A model generated the notes under the pieces. The model worked only from the letters and a program-made list of their open reading frames with translations. It was not told the DNA's origin and did not search any database. Positions 45,832 to 55,800 of a DNA stretch of 64,000 nt are shown piece after piece; the stretch's first letter is position 1, and every line of letters starts with the position of its first letter. Source of the stretch: Vibrio sp. qd031 (GTDB lineage: Bacteria; Pseudomonadota; Gammaproteobacteria; Enterobacterales; Vibrionaceae); the NCBI RefSeq assembly GCF_002100145.1, contig NZ_JXQD01000001.1:145737-209736 (forward strand), written 5' to 3'. The translations under genes and the position numbers were made by a program.

Positions 45832-46093
45832 TTTTCCCGAAATGTGCTCGTATAAGCTAAGTCCACTTTGCCTCATTAGACAAGTAAAGTGCAATAAATC
45901 ATCTAGGTTTGTGACACTATCTGCAACAATATAGCGTTGTGTAAAGGTGACCAGTAACCCCAAGTCATATGGTGGTGAGAATTGAGCTTTGCTTGCTATT
46001 AGTCGAGAGCCCTCATGTTATCTCAATATTTATTAAGCGAAAACATACATCGTATACCACCCACTCTTGTTATGCCAAAAAGGGATAGTGCTC
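45832..46093. other. Intergenic region between lacI and the fructuronate-reductase remnant
   Basis: About 260 bp, AT-rich, with an ORF-like extension of the lacI gene but no separate gene. Presumably contains the lacI promoter. Confidence 0.4.
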
Positions 46094-46521
46094 GAAACTT
46101 ACCTTCTTAAACTCATCGAACGTTTTTCAAATCAAAGTTTGAAGCATCGTACTGGCCAAATCGCAACTGCCGGAAGCCAAAAGCTACCACAGCGATATGG
46201 CGATTCACTTCGTTTTCATTTGCAGCACCATTCTAATTACCGATGGCTAGCATTAGGCGTGGCAGGTTGGATGAGGTATGTGTCTGGTGTGGATGAAAAG
46301 GGCAGGAGATAGCGATCAATGATCCTATGGCAGATACGTTTAAAGCGATTTATGACAAGCATGGGCTCAGTGCGAACGTTGTGCCTGAGTTATTAGCGAT
46401 TAAGTCTATCTTTGGCTCGGACTTAAAGAATCAACATGGCTTTGTGAACACCGTGACTTCGGCTTACCAAAAGCTGCTTAATGTTGGGGCAGCAAAAACC
46501 GTTATGACCACTCAGAAATAA
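46094..46521 (+). pseudogene. Fructuronate reductase / mannitol dehydrogenase family, C-terminal remnant with frameshift
   Basis: The first frame encodes LIERFSNQSLKHRTGQIA, QKLPQR, HSNYRWLALGVAGWMRYVSG, then stops (TAG at about 46308-46312). The second frame continues with INDPMADTFKAIYDKHGLS and LLAIKSIFGSDLKN up to 46521. These are the C-terminal landmarks of UxuB-like mannonate/fructuronate oxidoreductases. The split fits loss of a single A in an A-G run (GAAAAGGG instead of GAAAAAGGG). The N-terminal Rossmann domain is missing as well, so the gene is dead. Confidence 0.85.
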
Positions 46522-46531
46522 TAGCGTTAGT

Positions 46532-46543
46532 GGTAGCGCTTTC
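46532..46543. promoter_or_regulatory. LacI-type operator 1 before the transporter operon, GGTAGCGCTTTC
   Basis: Near-palindromic 12-mer, same consensus as the sites at 26370, 46737, 46877 and 60315. It lies 408 bp upstream of the binding-protein start. Confidence 0.6.
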
Positions 46544-46736
46544 ATTTTGTTGCTGGTTTATTAGGCCAGCAATCCACAATTGTTAAAACTTTACCCTTCT
46601 AGATATCGACCAAAGCCACCTTTCAAGCGCGATTGGACGCTTTAGATCACGAAATTACCCACAAAATCGCTATTGTTTATAAAATGAGATCCACTTCCCT
46701 GAATTTGTGTGTGCAGTCCTTTAATCTTCATTTCAA

Positions 46737-46748
46737 GAAAGCGGTTCC
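46737..46748. promoter_or_regulatory. LacI-type operator 2 before the transporter operon, GAAAGCGGTTCC
   Basis: Reverse complement GGAACCGCTTTC fits the shared consensus, with one mismatch. Its distance to the next site (140 bp) would allow looping between LacI tetramers. Confidence 0.6.
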
Positions 46749-46876
46749 TTTTAGTCTTTCTTCTATTAAAAAGGCGTTATGGGTCAATGTAACTGTTTTA
46801 TCGTTTGCGTGGCCACAATTACAGCCTTATAACAAATTATTGCGCTCCACTAAGCGCATTTTTTTGAAAGCCAAAA

Positions 46877-46888
46877 GGTAGCGGTTTC
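46877..46888. promoter_or_regulatory. LacI-type operator 3 before the transporter operon, GGTAGCGGTTTC
   Basis: In the leader, 52 bp before the ATG of the binding-protein gene, in an A/T-rich context AAAAGGTAGCGGTTTCTTTT. A bound LacI would block transcription. Confidence 0.65.
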
Positions 46889-46939
46889 TTTTTGGATGAA
46901 AAATCCACAATTAATGTGAATAAAAAGGATTACGACATT

Positions 46940-48589
46940 ATGTTTAACAAAAGCGCTGTTTCTTCACTTGTTATCGGTTTGATGGCTGCGGGCTCTGCAA
47001 TTGCAGATACCTCAATCCAGCAAGGGGGCGAAGTTACCATCCCTGCTATCGGTACAGGTTTTGTTGAAAACTTTAACCCTTATACAGTTAAAGATTTGAT
47101 GGCTGGTACTATGTACGAGCCACTTTTTATACATAACGGTAAAACTGGTGAAATCGAACCTCGTTTGGCTGAATCGATCACTGTTGCTGATGACCTGATG
47201 TCTGTAACCGTTAAAGTTCGCCCAGATTTAAAATGGTCTGATGGCACTCCATTGACCGCAGAAGATGTAGCATACAGCTACAATATGACTAAAGAGACTC
47301 GCGCATTCGACGTAAAAGGTATTTGGGGTGACGCAGGTAAACTAGACAGCGTAACAGCAACGGACGAAACAACGGTTGTATTCAAAATGAATGCCGCTGA
47401 TTCGACGTTTGTTTGGGGCCTAAAAGACTACTTCATCGTTCCTAAGCATATCTGGGGCGAAGTTGAAAATCTAACCACCTTTACTAACCCAAATCCAGTG
47501 GGTAACGGGCCTTTTACCGAAGTTGCACTTATGCGCGCACAGCAAATGAAACTGTGTCGTAACCCGCATTACTGGCAGGCAGCTGAAGGCCGTCCTTACC
47601 TAGATTGTGTTGTTGCTCGTTCATACAATGACAACTCTCAAATTCAAGCTGCACTGATGAAAGGTGAGATTGATTGGGGTTCAAACTTCATTGCCGATAT
47701 CGACAAAACGTTTGTAGAAGCGGATCCAGAAAACAACCATTACTGGTACCCAGGTAACGATGCAATCCATCTTTACATGAACACTAAGGCGGCACCTTTT
47801 GACAACCTAGAAGTTCGTCGCGCCCTGTCTATGTCTCTTGATCGCGAACTGATCGTTGATATCGCTGCGTACGGTTACCCAACGCCAAACCATTACCTTG
47901 GCGGCCTAGGTGACTACTTTGACTCTTACGTCGACAAAGATATAGAGAAAAAATACTCTCAATACACGTCGTACGATCCAGAGCAAGCAGCTGCAATTCT
48001 AGACAAAGCGGGCTACACCGATAAAAACGGTGATGGCTTCCGTCAACTGCCAAATGGCGATGCAATTTCATTCGACATTGAAGTGGTAAACGGCTGGACT
48101 GATTGGGTTCAAAGTGTACAAATCGTAACAGAGATGTTTGAAGAAGTTGGTATTAAAGCCAATGTTAAGACTGTTGACTGGTCTGTGTATGACAAGAACC
48201 TAAAAGACGGCAACTACGCCATGTCAATTAACTGGTCAAACACAAACAATGCGCACCCAATTCAGTCTTATCAAGACTACTTTGCAGCGAGTGCTGTAGG
48301 AACTTCATGGCACGCAAGCCACGGCATTTTCTCTAAAGATATGTCTGAACTAATCGAATCTTTCGGTAGCACTAACGACGCGGCAGAGCAAACTCGAATC
48401 ATCAACACGTTGCAAGAGTTTACCGCGGAAAACATGCCATTTATCCCACTGTTCTCTAACCCAACTTGGTTTCAGTACCGCACCGAGAAAGTAGTAGGTT
48501 GGCCAAATGCGGAAAACCCGTACATTCACCCTAACTACTACCAAGCAGACAAAAAAGTGAAAATCTTCGACAACCTTCATCAGAAGTAA
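46940..48589 (+). CDS. Oligosaccharide/peptide ABC transporter periplasmic binding protein (SBP_bac_5)
   Basis: 549 residues from ATG 46940 (AAGGAT upstream). Signal peptide ending GSAIADTSIQ, then family-5 binding protein features: EPRLAESITVADDLMSVTVKVRPDLKWSDGTPLTAEDV, the late DNLEVRRALSMSLDRELI and the terminal PNAENPYIHPNYY. Opp/Dpp-type binding proteins transport peptides, but Vibrio and hyperthermophile relatives (CbtA type) bind beta-linked oligosaccharides such as cellobiose, chitobiose or laminari-oligosaccharides. The last gene of the operon, a phosphorylase, argues for beta-glucan oligosaccharides here. Heads a six-gene run. Confidence 0.88.
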   Translation: MFNKSAVSSLVIGLMAAGSAIADTSIQQGGEVTIPAIGTGFVENFNPYTVKDLMAGTMYEPLFIHNGKTGEIEPRLAESITVADDLMSVTVKVRPDLKWSDGTPLTAEDVAYSYNMTKETRAFDVKGIWGDAGKLDSVTATDETTVVFKMNAADSTFVWGLKDYFIVPKHIWGEVENLTTFTNPNPVGNGPFTEVALMRAQQMKLCRNPHYWQAAEGRPYLDCVVARSYNDNSQIQAALMKGEIDWGSNFIADIDKTFVEADPENNHYWYPGNDAIHLYMNTKAAPFDNLEVRRALSMSLDRELIVDIAAYGYPTPNHYLGGLGDYFDSYVDKDIEKKYSQYTSYDPEQAAAILDKAGYTDKNGDGFRQLPNGDAISFDIEVVNGWTDWVQSVQIVTEMFEEVGIKANVKTVDWSVYDKNLKDGNYAMSINWSNTNNAHPIQSYQDYFAASAVGTSWHASHGIFSKDMSELIESFGSTNDAAEQTRIINTLQEFTAENMPFIPLFSNPTWFQYRTEKVVGWPNAENPYIHPNYYQADKKVKIFDNLHQK

Positions 48590-48758
48590 TCGAATAGGGG
48601 AAGGCCATCAGTAAGTTGGGACTGGTGGCTCTACCCACTCTATACAGTCAACCCCCTAGACTCTCCTCGTTCCTCTCACTGTTGAGGCGGGAGGAGAGTT
48701 GCCCAAACCTTTTTGATTTCGGTGTTTTGCCGGTTATAGCACTATCTTGGGATGTCTT

Positions 48759-49733
48759 ATGAATTTTATCGTTCGCCGCTTTAGTTTTTATCTAACGGCT
48801 TTTTTTGTGGCAATAACTTTTAACTTTTTCTTGCCACGCATAATGCCAGGAAGCCCCGTCGACGCTCTTTTTGCAGCAGCTGGTGGCAAAATGGATCTTT
48901 CTCAAATGGAAGCCGTTAAAGAAATGTACGGCTTTGTCGATGGCTCTCTTGCAGAGCAATACTTTGCCTACATTAAAAGTGTTTTCACTTTAGACCTAGG
49001 GCCATCGGTATTGATGTTTCCTACAGAAGTGACCCACGTTATTGGTATGGCGCTTCCGTGGACCATGTTCCTTGCACTTGGTTCTCTGATAGTCGCGCTG
49101 ATCATTGGAGTAAGCATTGGTACTTACGCATCTTACCGACGTGAAGGTTTTTTTGGACAAGTCGTTCCGCCTGTATTGGCGTTCATCAGTAACTTTCCTT
49201 ATGTTGTTACCGCGCTATTGCTGTTCTACATCTTCGGTCTAAAAATGGAGTTGTTCCCACTTGGCTACACCTATGATCCTAACTTAGTGCCTGGATTTAC
49301 TTGGGAGTTTATTAGCAACGTGGCCTACCATGCTGTGCTACCAATGGGTTCGATGATTTTGGTCGGTATCGCAACATGGGTATTTAACATGCGTAACGCG
49401 ATGATCAATGTGTTGGGCGAAGACTACGTCACCATGGCGGAAGCGAAAGGCTTAACCAGTTTTAGAGTGATGTATCGCTACGCTGGACGTAATGCAATTC
49501 TGCCTGTTGCAACCGCTATTGCGATGGCAATTGGTTTCTCTTTTGCGGGCTCGATTTTGACGGAAGTGGTGTTTAACTACCAAGGGCTTGGCAACATATT
49601 GCTAAAGGCGATCACCGCGCGTGATTACCCGCTTATCCAAGCCATCCTTCTTATCTTAGTGTCTGCGGTACTCACCGCAAACTTTGTCGCCGACCTGTTA
49701 TACGTATGGCTTGACCCACGTATCGACGAATAA
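48759..49733 (+). CDS. ABC transporter permease (OppB/DppB type)
   Basis: 324 residues from ATG 48759. Six hydrophobic helices and the permease loop EAKGLTSFRVMYRYAGRNAILPVATAIA, which contacts the ATPase. The N-terminal MNFIVRRFSFYLTAFFVAITFNFFLPRIMPGSPVDAL is typical for OppB proteins, and the following gene is an OppC partner. Not preceded by a strong hairpin, though 169 bp separate it from the binding protein, allowing different levels of expression. Confidence 0.92.
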   Translation: MNFIVRRFSFYLTAFFVAITFNFFLPRIMPGSPVDALFAAAGGKMDLSQMEAVKEMYGFVDGSLAEQYFAYIKSVFTLDLGPSVLMFPTEVTHVIGMALPWTMFLALGSLIVALIIGVSIGTYASYRREGFFGQVVPPVLAFISNFPYVVTALLLFYIFGLKMELFPLGYTYDPNLVPGFTWEFISNVAYHAVLPMGSMILVGIATWVFNMRNAMINVLGEDYVTMAEAKGLTSFRVMYRYAGRNAILPVATAIAMAIGFSFAGSILTEVVFNYQGLGNILLKAITARDYPLIQAILLILVSAVLTANFVADLLYVWLDPRIDE

Positions 49734-49759
49734 CGCAGTAGCAGAGAAAGAGAACAATT

Positions 49760-50743
49760 ATGAACAAATTAACTGCAAGCATGGATACGTCGAAGATTCC
49801 GGCGTCTCGCCCTAAAAACTTAGCGACCTCATTTCGCAAATGGAAGCACATTCTTAAGAATTTCTTCCATGGTAATCCGCCAGCGATCATTGGTACCTTT
49901 TTAATTACTATCATTCTTGCTGGCGCGTTATTTTCTCCAGTATTAATGACTCATAACCCAGAAAAACGTGTCGCAAGACCACACCAAGAGCCAAGCGCTG
50001 AGTACCTACTGGGTACGACTCGAAGTGGTCGTGACGTGTACAGCCAAGTACTGCATGGCGGTAAGAAAACGCTAACTGTAGCATTAACTGCTGGCATCAT
50101 CGCCATGACATTGGCCGTTGTTGTTGGTGTAACCTCTGGATACATGGGCGGCAAAGTTGACGAGTGGCTTAACTTTATCACCAACGTATTTTTGGTTTTC
50201 CCTCAGTTACCTCTGTTGATAGTACTCGCCGCGTTCTTGGGGCAAGTAGGGTCCCTGGTAATAACGCTGTTGCTCGGGTTTACCTCCTGGCCATGGGGCG
50301 CAAGGGTTATCCGCTCGCAAACACTAGCGCTACGTAATAAAGAATACATTATCTCTGCAGAAGTAATGGGTGAGTCTAAATTACGCATCATCTTTGTAGA
50401 AATTTTACCTAACCTTACCTCAATTGTGTTTGGTGGTTTTCTTGGCGCGGTTATCTACGCTATGGGTGCAGAAGCGGGCCTTGGCATCTTAGGTTTGGGC
50501 GATGCAACTGAAGTCAGCTGGGGCTCAATGCTTTACTGGGCGCAAACTTCAGCAGCGCTTTACACCGGCGCATGGTGGGAAATGATAGTTCCTGCGATTG
50601 CTTTAGCCGTGACAGGTGGTGCGTTAGCACTGATCAATATGTCCATTGACCAAGTAAGTAATCCAAAACTGAAAACAGGCGCGCACATGAAACTGTGGGC
50701 GAAAATGAAAAAAGAAGCAGATAAGCGTCGAGGTCTAGCATGA
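49760..50743 (+). CDS. ABC transporter permease (OppC/DppC type)
   Basis: 327 residues. The N-terminal helix is preceded by a cytoplasmic stretch with the family landmark MTHNPEKRVARPHQEPSAEYLLGTTRSGRDVYSQVLHGGKKTL, and the loop VMGESKLRIIFVEILPNLTSIVFGG is the EAA-like ATPase contact. Six helices in total. Stops overlapping the next start (ATGAG) by 4 bp, so translation of the ATPase is coupled to it. Confidence 0.92.
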   Translation: MNKLTASMDTSKIPASRPKNLATSFRKWKHILKNFFHGNPPAIIGTFLITIILAGALFSPVLMTHNPEKRVARPHQEPSAEYLLGTTRSGRDVYSQVLHGGKKTLTVALTAGIIAMTLAVVVGVTSGYMGGKVDEWLNFITNVFLVFPQLPLLIVLAAFLGQVGSLVITLLLGFTSWPWGARVIRSQTLALRNKEYIISAEVMGESKLRIIFVEILPNLTSIVFGGFLGAVIYAMGAEAGLGILGLGDATEVSWGSMLYWAQTSAALYTGAWWEMIVPAIALAVTGGALALINMSIDQVSNPKLKTGAHMKLWAKMKKEADKRRGLA

Positions 50744-51732
50744 GCCAGCCATTATTAGAAATTAACAACTTGTGCGTGGACTACGTCTCTCCAAATGGTG
50801 TGGCACGTGCGGTTAATAACGTTAGCTTAGAAATTATGCCAGGTGAAACCTTAGGCATTGCCGGCGAGTCAGGGTGTGGTAAAAGTACCTTAGCATTCGC
50901 TATTGCAAGACTGCACAAAGCGCCGGCACTCATCTCTGAGGGTGAAATTCTTTACAAAGGTACTGACATTCTAAAAATGAATGACCGTGCACTGCGTAAA
51001 TTCCGTTGGAACGAAACATCGCTGGTATTCCAGAGCGCAATGAACTCGTTGAACCCGGTTATTACCATTGGTGAGCAGCTCATCGACGTGATCATTGCCC
51101 ATAAAAATGTGCCTTATACACAAGCTCGTGACAAAGCGGTTGAACTACTGGGCATTGTAGGTATTCACGGTGATCGCCTTAAGAGTTTCCCGCACCAATT
51201 GTCCGGCGGTATGCGTCAACGTGTGGTGATTGCGATTGCACTGGCACTAGAGCCTAAGCTGATCATCATGGATGAGCCTACTACTGCACTGGATGTTGTG
51301 GTAGAACGTGAAATTTTGAATGAGCTTTATGACCTAAAAACCAAATTCGGATTCTCGATTTTGTTTATCTCGCACGACTTGAGCTTAATGGGTGAGATTG
51401 CGGACCGAATCGGCGTGATGTACGCGGGCAATCTTATTGAAATTGGTGAAGCGCAAAAAGTGTTTAACGACCCTGTCCATCCTTATTCAAAAGGTTTGGT
51501 TGCCTCGTTCCCAAGTATTCATGGGCCTAAAGAGCGCTTGTATGGTATTCCGGGTAACCCTGTGAACCTACTTAACTTGCCTCAAGGCTGTAACTTCCAA
51601 GACCGTTGCAACGACTGCGTTGCAGCATGTAAGCAAGTCGATCCTCAGCTCATTGAAGTGGGTCAAGACTACCACGCAGCGTGCAACTTACTCACTGCCT
51701 CACACACTATTGCCCACGGAGAAGTACGATGA
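50740..51732 (+). CDS. ABC transporter ATPase (OppD type)
   Basis: 330 residues. Walker A GESGCGKST (about 43-51), Q-loop LVFQSAMNSLNP, signature LSGGMRQR, Walker B LIIMDEPTTALD and the H-loop SHDLS. The C-terminal OppD extension carries the four-cysteine 4Fe-4S-like region (CNFQDRCNDCVAACKQVD). Overlaps the next gene by 4 bp. Powers uptake by the two permeases. Confidence 0.94.
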   Translation: MSQPLLEINNLCVDYVSPNGVARAVNNVSLEIMPGETLGIAGESGCGKSTLAFAIARLHKAPALISEGEILYKGTDILKMNDRALRKFRWNETSLVFQSAMNSLNPVITIGEQLIDVIIAHKNVPYTQARDKAVELLGIVGIHGDRLKSFPHQLSGGMRQRVVIAIALALEPKLIIMDEPTTALDVVVEREILNELYDLKTKFGFSILFISHDLSLMGEIADRIGVMYAGNLIEIGEAQKVFNDPVHPYSKGLVASFPSIHGPKERLYGIPGNPVNLLNLPQGCNFQDRCNDCVAACKQVDPQLIEVGQDYHAACNLLTASHTIAHGEVR

Positions 51733-52709
51733 ATAACGGTCAAGAAGTGATTCTTTCGGTTAAAAACCTAGTTAAAGATTTCCGTGTTGGTACCAGTAAG
51801 AAAAAAGACGCGTACATGCGCGCCGTAAACGATGTATCGTTTGATCTTTGCAAGGGCGAAGCGCTAGCGATAGTGGGCGAGTCCGGTTCTGGTAAAAGTA
51901 CTGGTGCCCGTGTTCTTACTCGAATTTACGACGCTACAGATGGCCAGATTGAGTTTAAAGGCCAGCCTATCGATGACTACATTGAAGAGAATGGGACTCT
52001 AGAGTATGCACGTCAGGTGCAGATGATTTTCCAAGACCCATTTGGCTCGCTTAATCCGGTGCATACAATCCACCACCATATTGCTCGTCCACTACAGATA
52101 CACAACCGAGTAGGGACTGAGCATATTGATCAATTGGTGTATCAGCTTCTTGAGCTTGTTGGTTTGACGCCAGTTGTTGAAACGGCTGAAAAATATCCCC
52201 ACGAGCTGAGTGGTGGTCAACGCCAGCGTGTTGCAATTGCCCGCGCGATTGCGGTTGATCCAGAAGTTATTTTGGCGGATGAGCCTATTTCGATGCTTGA
52301 TGTATCCGTACGATTGGGCATTTTGAACTTAATGGCGGACTTAAAAGATAAGCACGGCATTTCGTTTATGTACATCACGCACGACATTGCGACCGCACGT
52401 TACTTTGCTGAGAAGACCGCAGTTATGTATGTCGGACATATGGTGGAGTGGGGTAACAGTGACAAAGTGACGCAAACGCCAAAACATCCTTATACCCAGT
52501 TATTGCTATCGGCAGTACCCGAGCCGGGTCGTGGTGGACGTCGCGAGCTTGGTGCGAAGAAAGGCGAAATTCCACTTTGGAAGCCAGACAGTCAAGGGTG
52601 CCCATTTGCTGCGCGTTGCCCACGTGCAATCGAGAAGTGTCAAGGTGATTTCCCGGGCATTACTCAACTGGCAGAGGACCACTTTATTCGCTGTCATAAC
52701 CCGCAATAA
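51729..52709 (+). CDS. ABC transporter ATPase (OppF type)
   Basis: 326 residues from ATG 51729 (overlapping the OppD-type stop). Walker A GESGSGKST, signature LSGGQRQR, Walker B VILADEPISMLD and THDIATARYFA. C-terminal cysteines (GCPFAARCPRAIEKC) form the second OppF-type cluster motif. Functions as partner ATPase. The start of the phosphorylase gene is about 180 bp downstream with no strong terminator between. Confidence 0.94.
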   Translation: MNNGQEVILSVKNLVKDFRVGTSKKKDAYMRAVNDVSFDLCKGEALAIVGESGSGKSTGARVLTRIYDATDGQIEFKGQPIDDYIEENGTLEYARQVQMIFQDPFGSLNPVHTIHHHIARPLQIHNRVGTEHIDQLVYQLLELVGLTPVVETAEKYPHELSGGQRQRVAIARAIAVDPEVILADEPISMLDVSVRLGILNLMADLKDKHGISFMYITHDIATARYFAEKTAVMYVGHMVEWGNSDKVTQTPKHPYTQLLLSAVPEPGRGGRRELGAKKGEIPLWKPDSQGCPFAARCPRAIEKCQGDFPGITQLAEDHFIRCHNPQ

Positions 52710-52887
52710 TTCCTTAATAGAAAAGCGGTTATAGTGTTTTCTATACCACAGTATTGTTTACCGTTGCTGTCTATACTGGCAATGGTAAACAACAATTATC
52801 TCAGAATCTTTGGAGAGTGTATTAAGCAACATGGATTGCTCCTTTCTAAAGATGAAATTTTTTTATTTTTAATTTTTGGAGCATTTC

Positions 52888-55800
52888 ATGACAATGCAAG
52901 CAGCACCTAATACCACCGTTCAAGGTGAGTTTGTCACGCTCAATAACGAGCGTTTCTACAAGATCGGCAATGTCGATCATATGAACCCATTTTTTATTAG
53001 TGTGGTTTCCGCCAGTGACCACTGGTTGTTTATTTCATCGACCGGCTCTCTGTCTGCGGGTCGAATTCGCCCCGAAAATGCTCTATTTCCATACAAGTCG
53101 GTAGACTACATTCACGAAAGTGCTGACAACACCGGCGCAAAATCTATTTTTAAAGTTCGTCAACAAAGTGGCGTATCGATGTGGGAACCGTTTAACCCTC
53201 ATCATGACGGCTTATACGAGGTTGAACGTAACCTGTATAAAAATGCCATTGGCGACAAAATTGTATTTGAAGAAATGAACCACTCTCTAGGGCTTCGTTT
53301 TCAATATAGCTGGAGTAGCAGTGAGCAATTTGGTTTCGTGCGTCGCTCAGAGCTAACCAACCTTACCCAAGCTACCGTTGAAGTTGAAATGCTCGACGGT
53401 ATTCAGAACCTTTTACCGCCAGGTGCACCGCTAGGCGCATTGCAAACTCGTAGCGCATTGGTTGATGCCTACAAATGGAACGAAAAGGTCGAAGATTCAA
53501 GCCTTGCGCTTTACACCATGTACGCCAAACTGAGCGATCGAGCTGACCCTGCTGAATCACTATTGGCGACAACGGTATTTAGCATCGATAGCGACGCAAG
53601 CCAAGTGTTACTTAGCAGCCAGCAAGTTACGGCATTTAGAAAAGGACGCGCGATCACGGCCGAAACACTCACTAAAGGTGTTCGTGGCAGTTACTTGATC
53701 CATAAAACCGTCGCTCTTGGCGCGGGCAGCAGTAACAGCTGGAGCATTGTGGCCGATATCGACAAAAGCCATAAAGACGTCGCACAATTACGCGATACTC
53801 TAAAAGTGCCTGTGGACACAGCGCGTTTGGTTGAACAAAGTATCGCCGAAAACCAAACCGAACTGGTTAACCTTATGTCTGGCGCGGATGCTTGGCAGTG
53901 CACAGCTCAAGAGAACACTACCGTTCACCACTATGCGAACGTGCTGTTTAATAACATGCGCGGCGGCGTAATTGAAAACAACTACCAGATAGATAAAGCA
54001 GACGTAGTGAAAACGCTGACTGCCTACAACCAGCAGGTTATGCAAAATCAAACCGAGTTTGTGAGCAATTTAGAAAGCGAATTGACTCATGCTGAGTTGA
54101 TTGCTGCGGCTAAGAAAACCGGTGATCAACAACTGGTTCGACTTTGTTACGAATACTTGCCACTGACCTTTGGCCGACGTCATGGTGACCCAAGTCGCCC
54201 ATGGAACCACTACGAAATTAAGCTAAAAGATGAAAACGGCGATCGTCTATTGTCTTACCAAGGCAACTGGCGCGACATCTTCCAAAACTGGGAAGCAATG
54301 GCATTAAGCTACCCAGGTTTTATTGGCTCGTTTATCGCTAAGTTTGTGAATGCCTCTACTGCCGATGGTTACAACCCATATCGCATTACCAAACAAGGTA
54401 TCGATTGGGAGATCCTTGACCCAACAGACCCGTGGAGCAACATCGGATACTGGGGTGATCATCAGATCATTTATTTGCTTAAGTTCCTAGAACTGGCAGA
54501 CAAATTTGATCGTGAAGCATTGATCAACATGCTGACTGAAGACCAGTTTAGCTACGCACATGTTCCATACGAAATCTGTGGCGTTGACGGCTTGTTCGCT
54601 AACCCTAAAGACACCGTAAGCTTTAACCAGCAGAAGCAAGATTTTATTGACGAGAAAGTCGCGAAACTTGGCAGTGACGGTCGTTTGATGCTGAATAGCG
54701 ATGACACGGTTTACCAAGTGAACTTGCTAGAGAAAGTGCTCGTTCCATTGCTTAGCAAACTGAGTAACCTGGTGGTTGATGGTGGTATTTGGCTCAACAC
54801 CCAACGCCCAGAATGGAACGACGCCAACAATGCCATTGTCGGTAACGGCCTATCAATGGTGACCTTGTACTACATGCGTCGCTATGTAGCGTTTATGCAG
54901 CAAATTGTCGCGGCATTGCCAAGCAACGCCAAATTGTCGGCTGAGGTTGTACAGTGGATTAACACCACCTCTACCATTTTGAATGAGACGTCTCAAGCGA
55001 TCTCTCAAGGCGAAATGGATGGTGAGCGTCGTATGCTAGTGCTTAAGCAATTGGCTGGTGCGGCCGAGCTATACCGCGTTAACGTGTATGAAGCGGGCTT
55101 TAGTGGTAAACAATCTATAGACACCCAGACTGTGTCGGAGTTACTGACGGTTAGTTTGGAGATTTTAGACAGCAGCATTCGTAATAACTTACGTGAAGAT
55201 GGATTGTACAACGCATACAACATTCTCACTTACACCGATAATGCACTAAACATTGAAGAGCTGTACCCAATGTTGGAAGGGCAGGTGTCGGTACTGAGCT
55301 CTGGGCTACTAACGCCAGAACAAAGCATTGAGTTAATCGAAACGCTGTTTACTAGTGAGATGTACCGCGCCGATCAAGACAGCTTTATGTTGTATCCAGA
55401 TCGCGACCTAACGAGCTTCTTGGCTAAAAACCAGATACCAGCGGCAACCCTTGAGCAAAGCAAGTTGCTATCAAGCATGCTAGAAAACGGCGATCGCCGA
55501 CTGATTGAATCCGATCTAAATGGCGCATTGCACTTTAACGCGCAGTTTGAAAATGTAGGTTACCTGCGTGACGCCATTGCGAAAGTCAAAGGCGACTATG
55601 TTGATGCTGCAGAGCAAGACTGGCAGCAAGTAGAAAGCATCTTTGAAGAGGTCTTCAACCACAAAGCCTTTACTGGCCGTTCTGGTACTATGTTTGGTTA
55701 CGAAGGTTTGGGATGTATCTACTGGCATATGGTGTCAAAACTGTTGCTTGCGACCCAAGAAAACTACTTGCTCGCATTGGAACAAGATGCACCAAGTGAG

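Noticed and set aside
46633..46881. 82-codon open frame before the transporter operon
   Set aside because: No ribosome site or family pattern, and it covers two LacI-type operators, so it is regulatory sequence.
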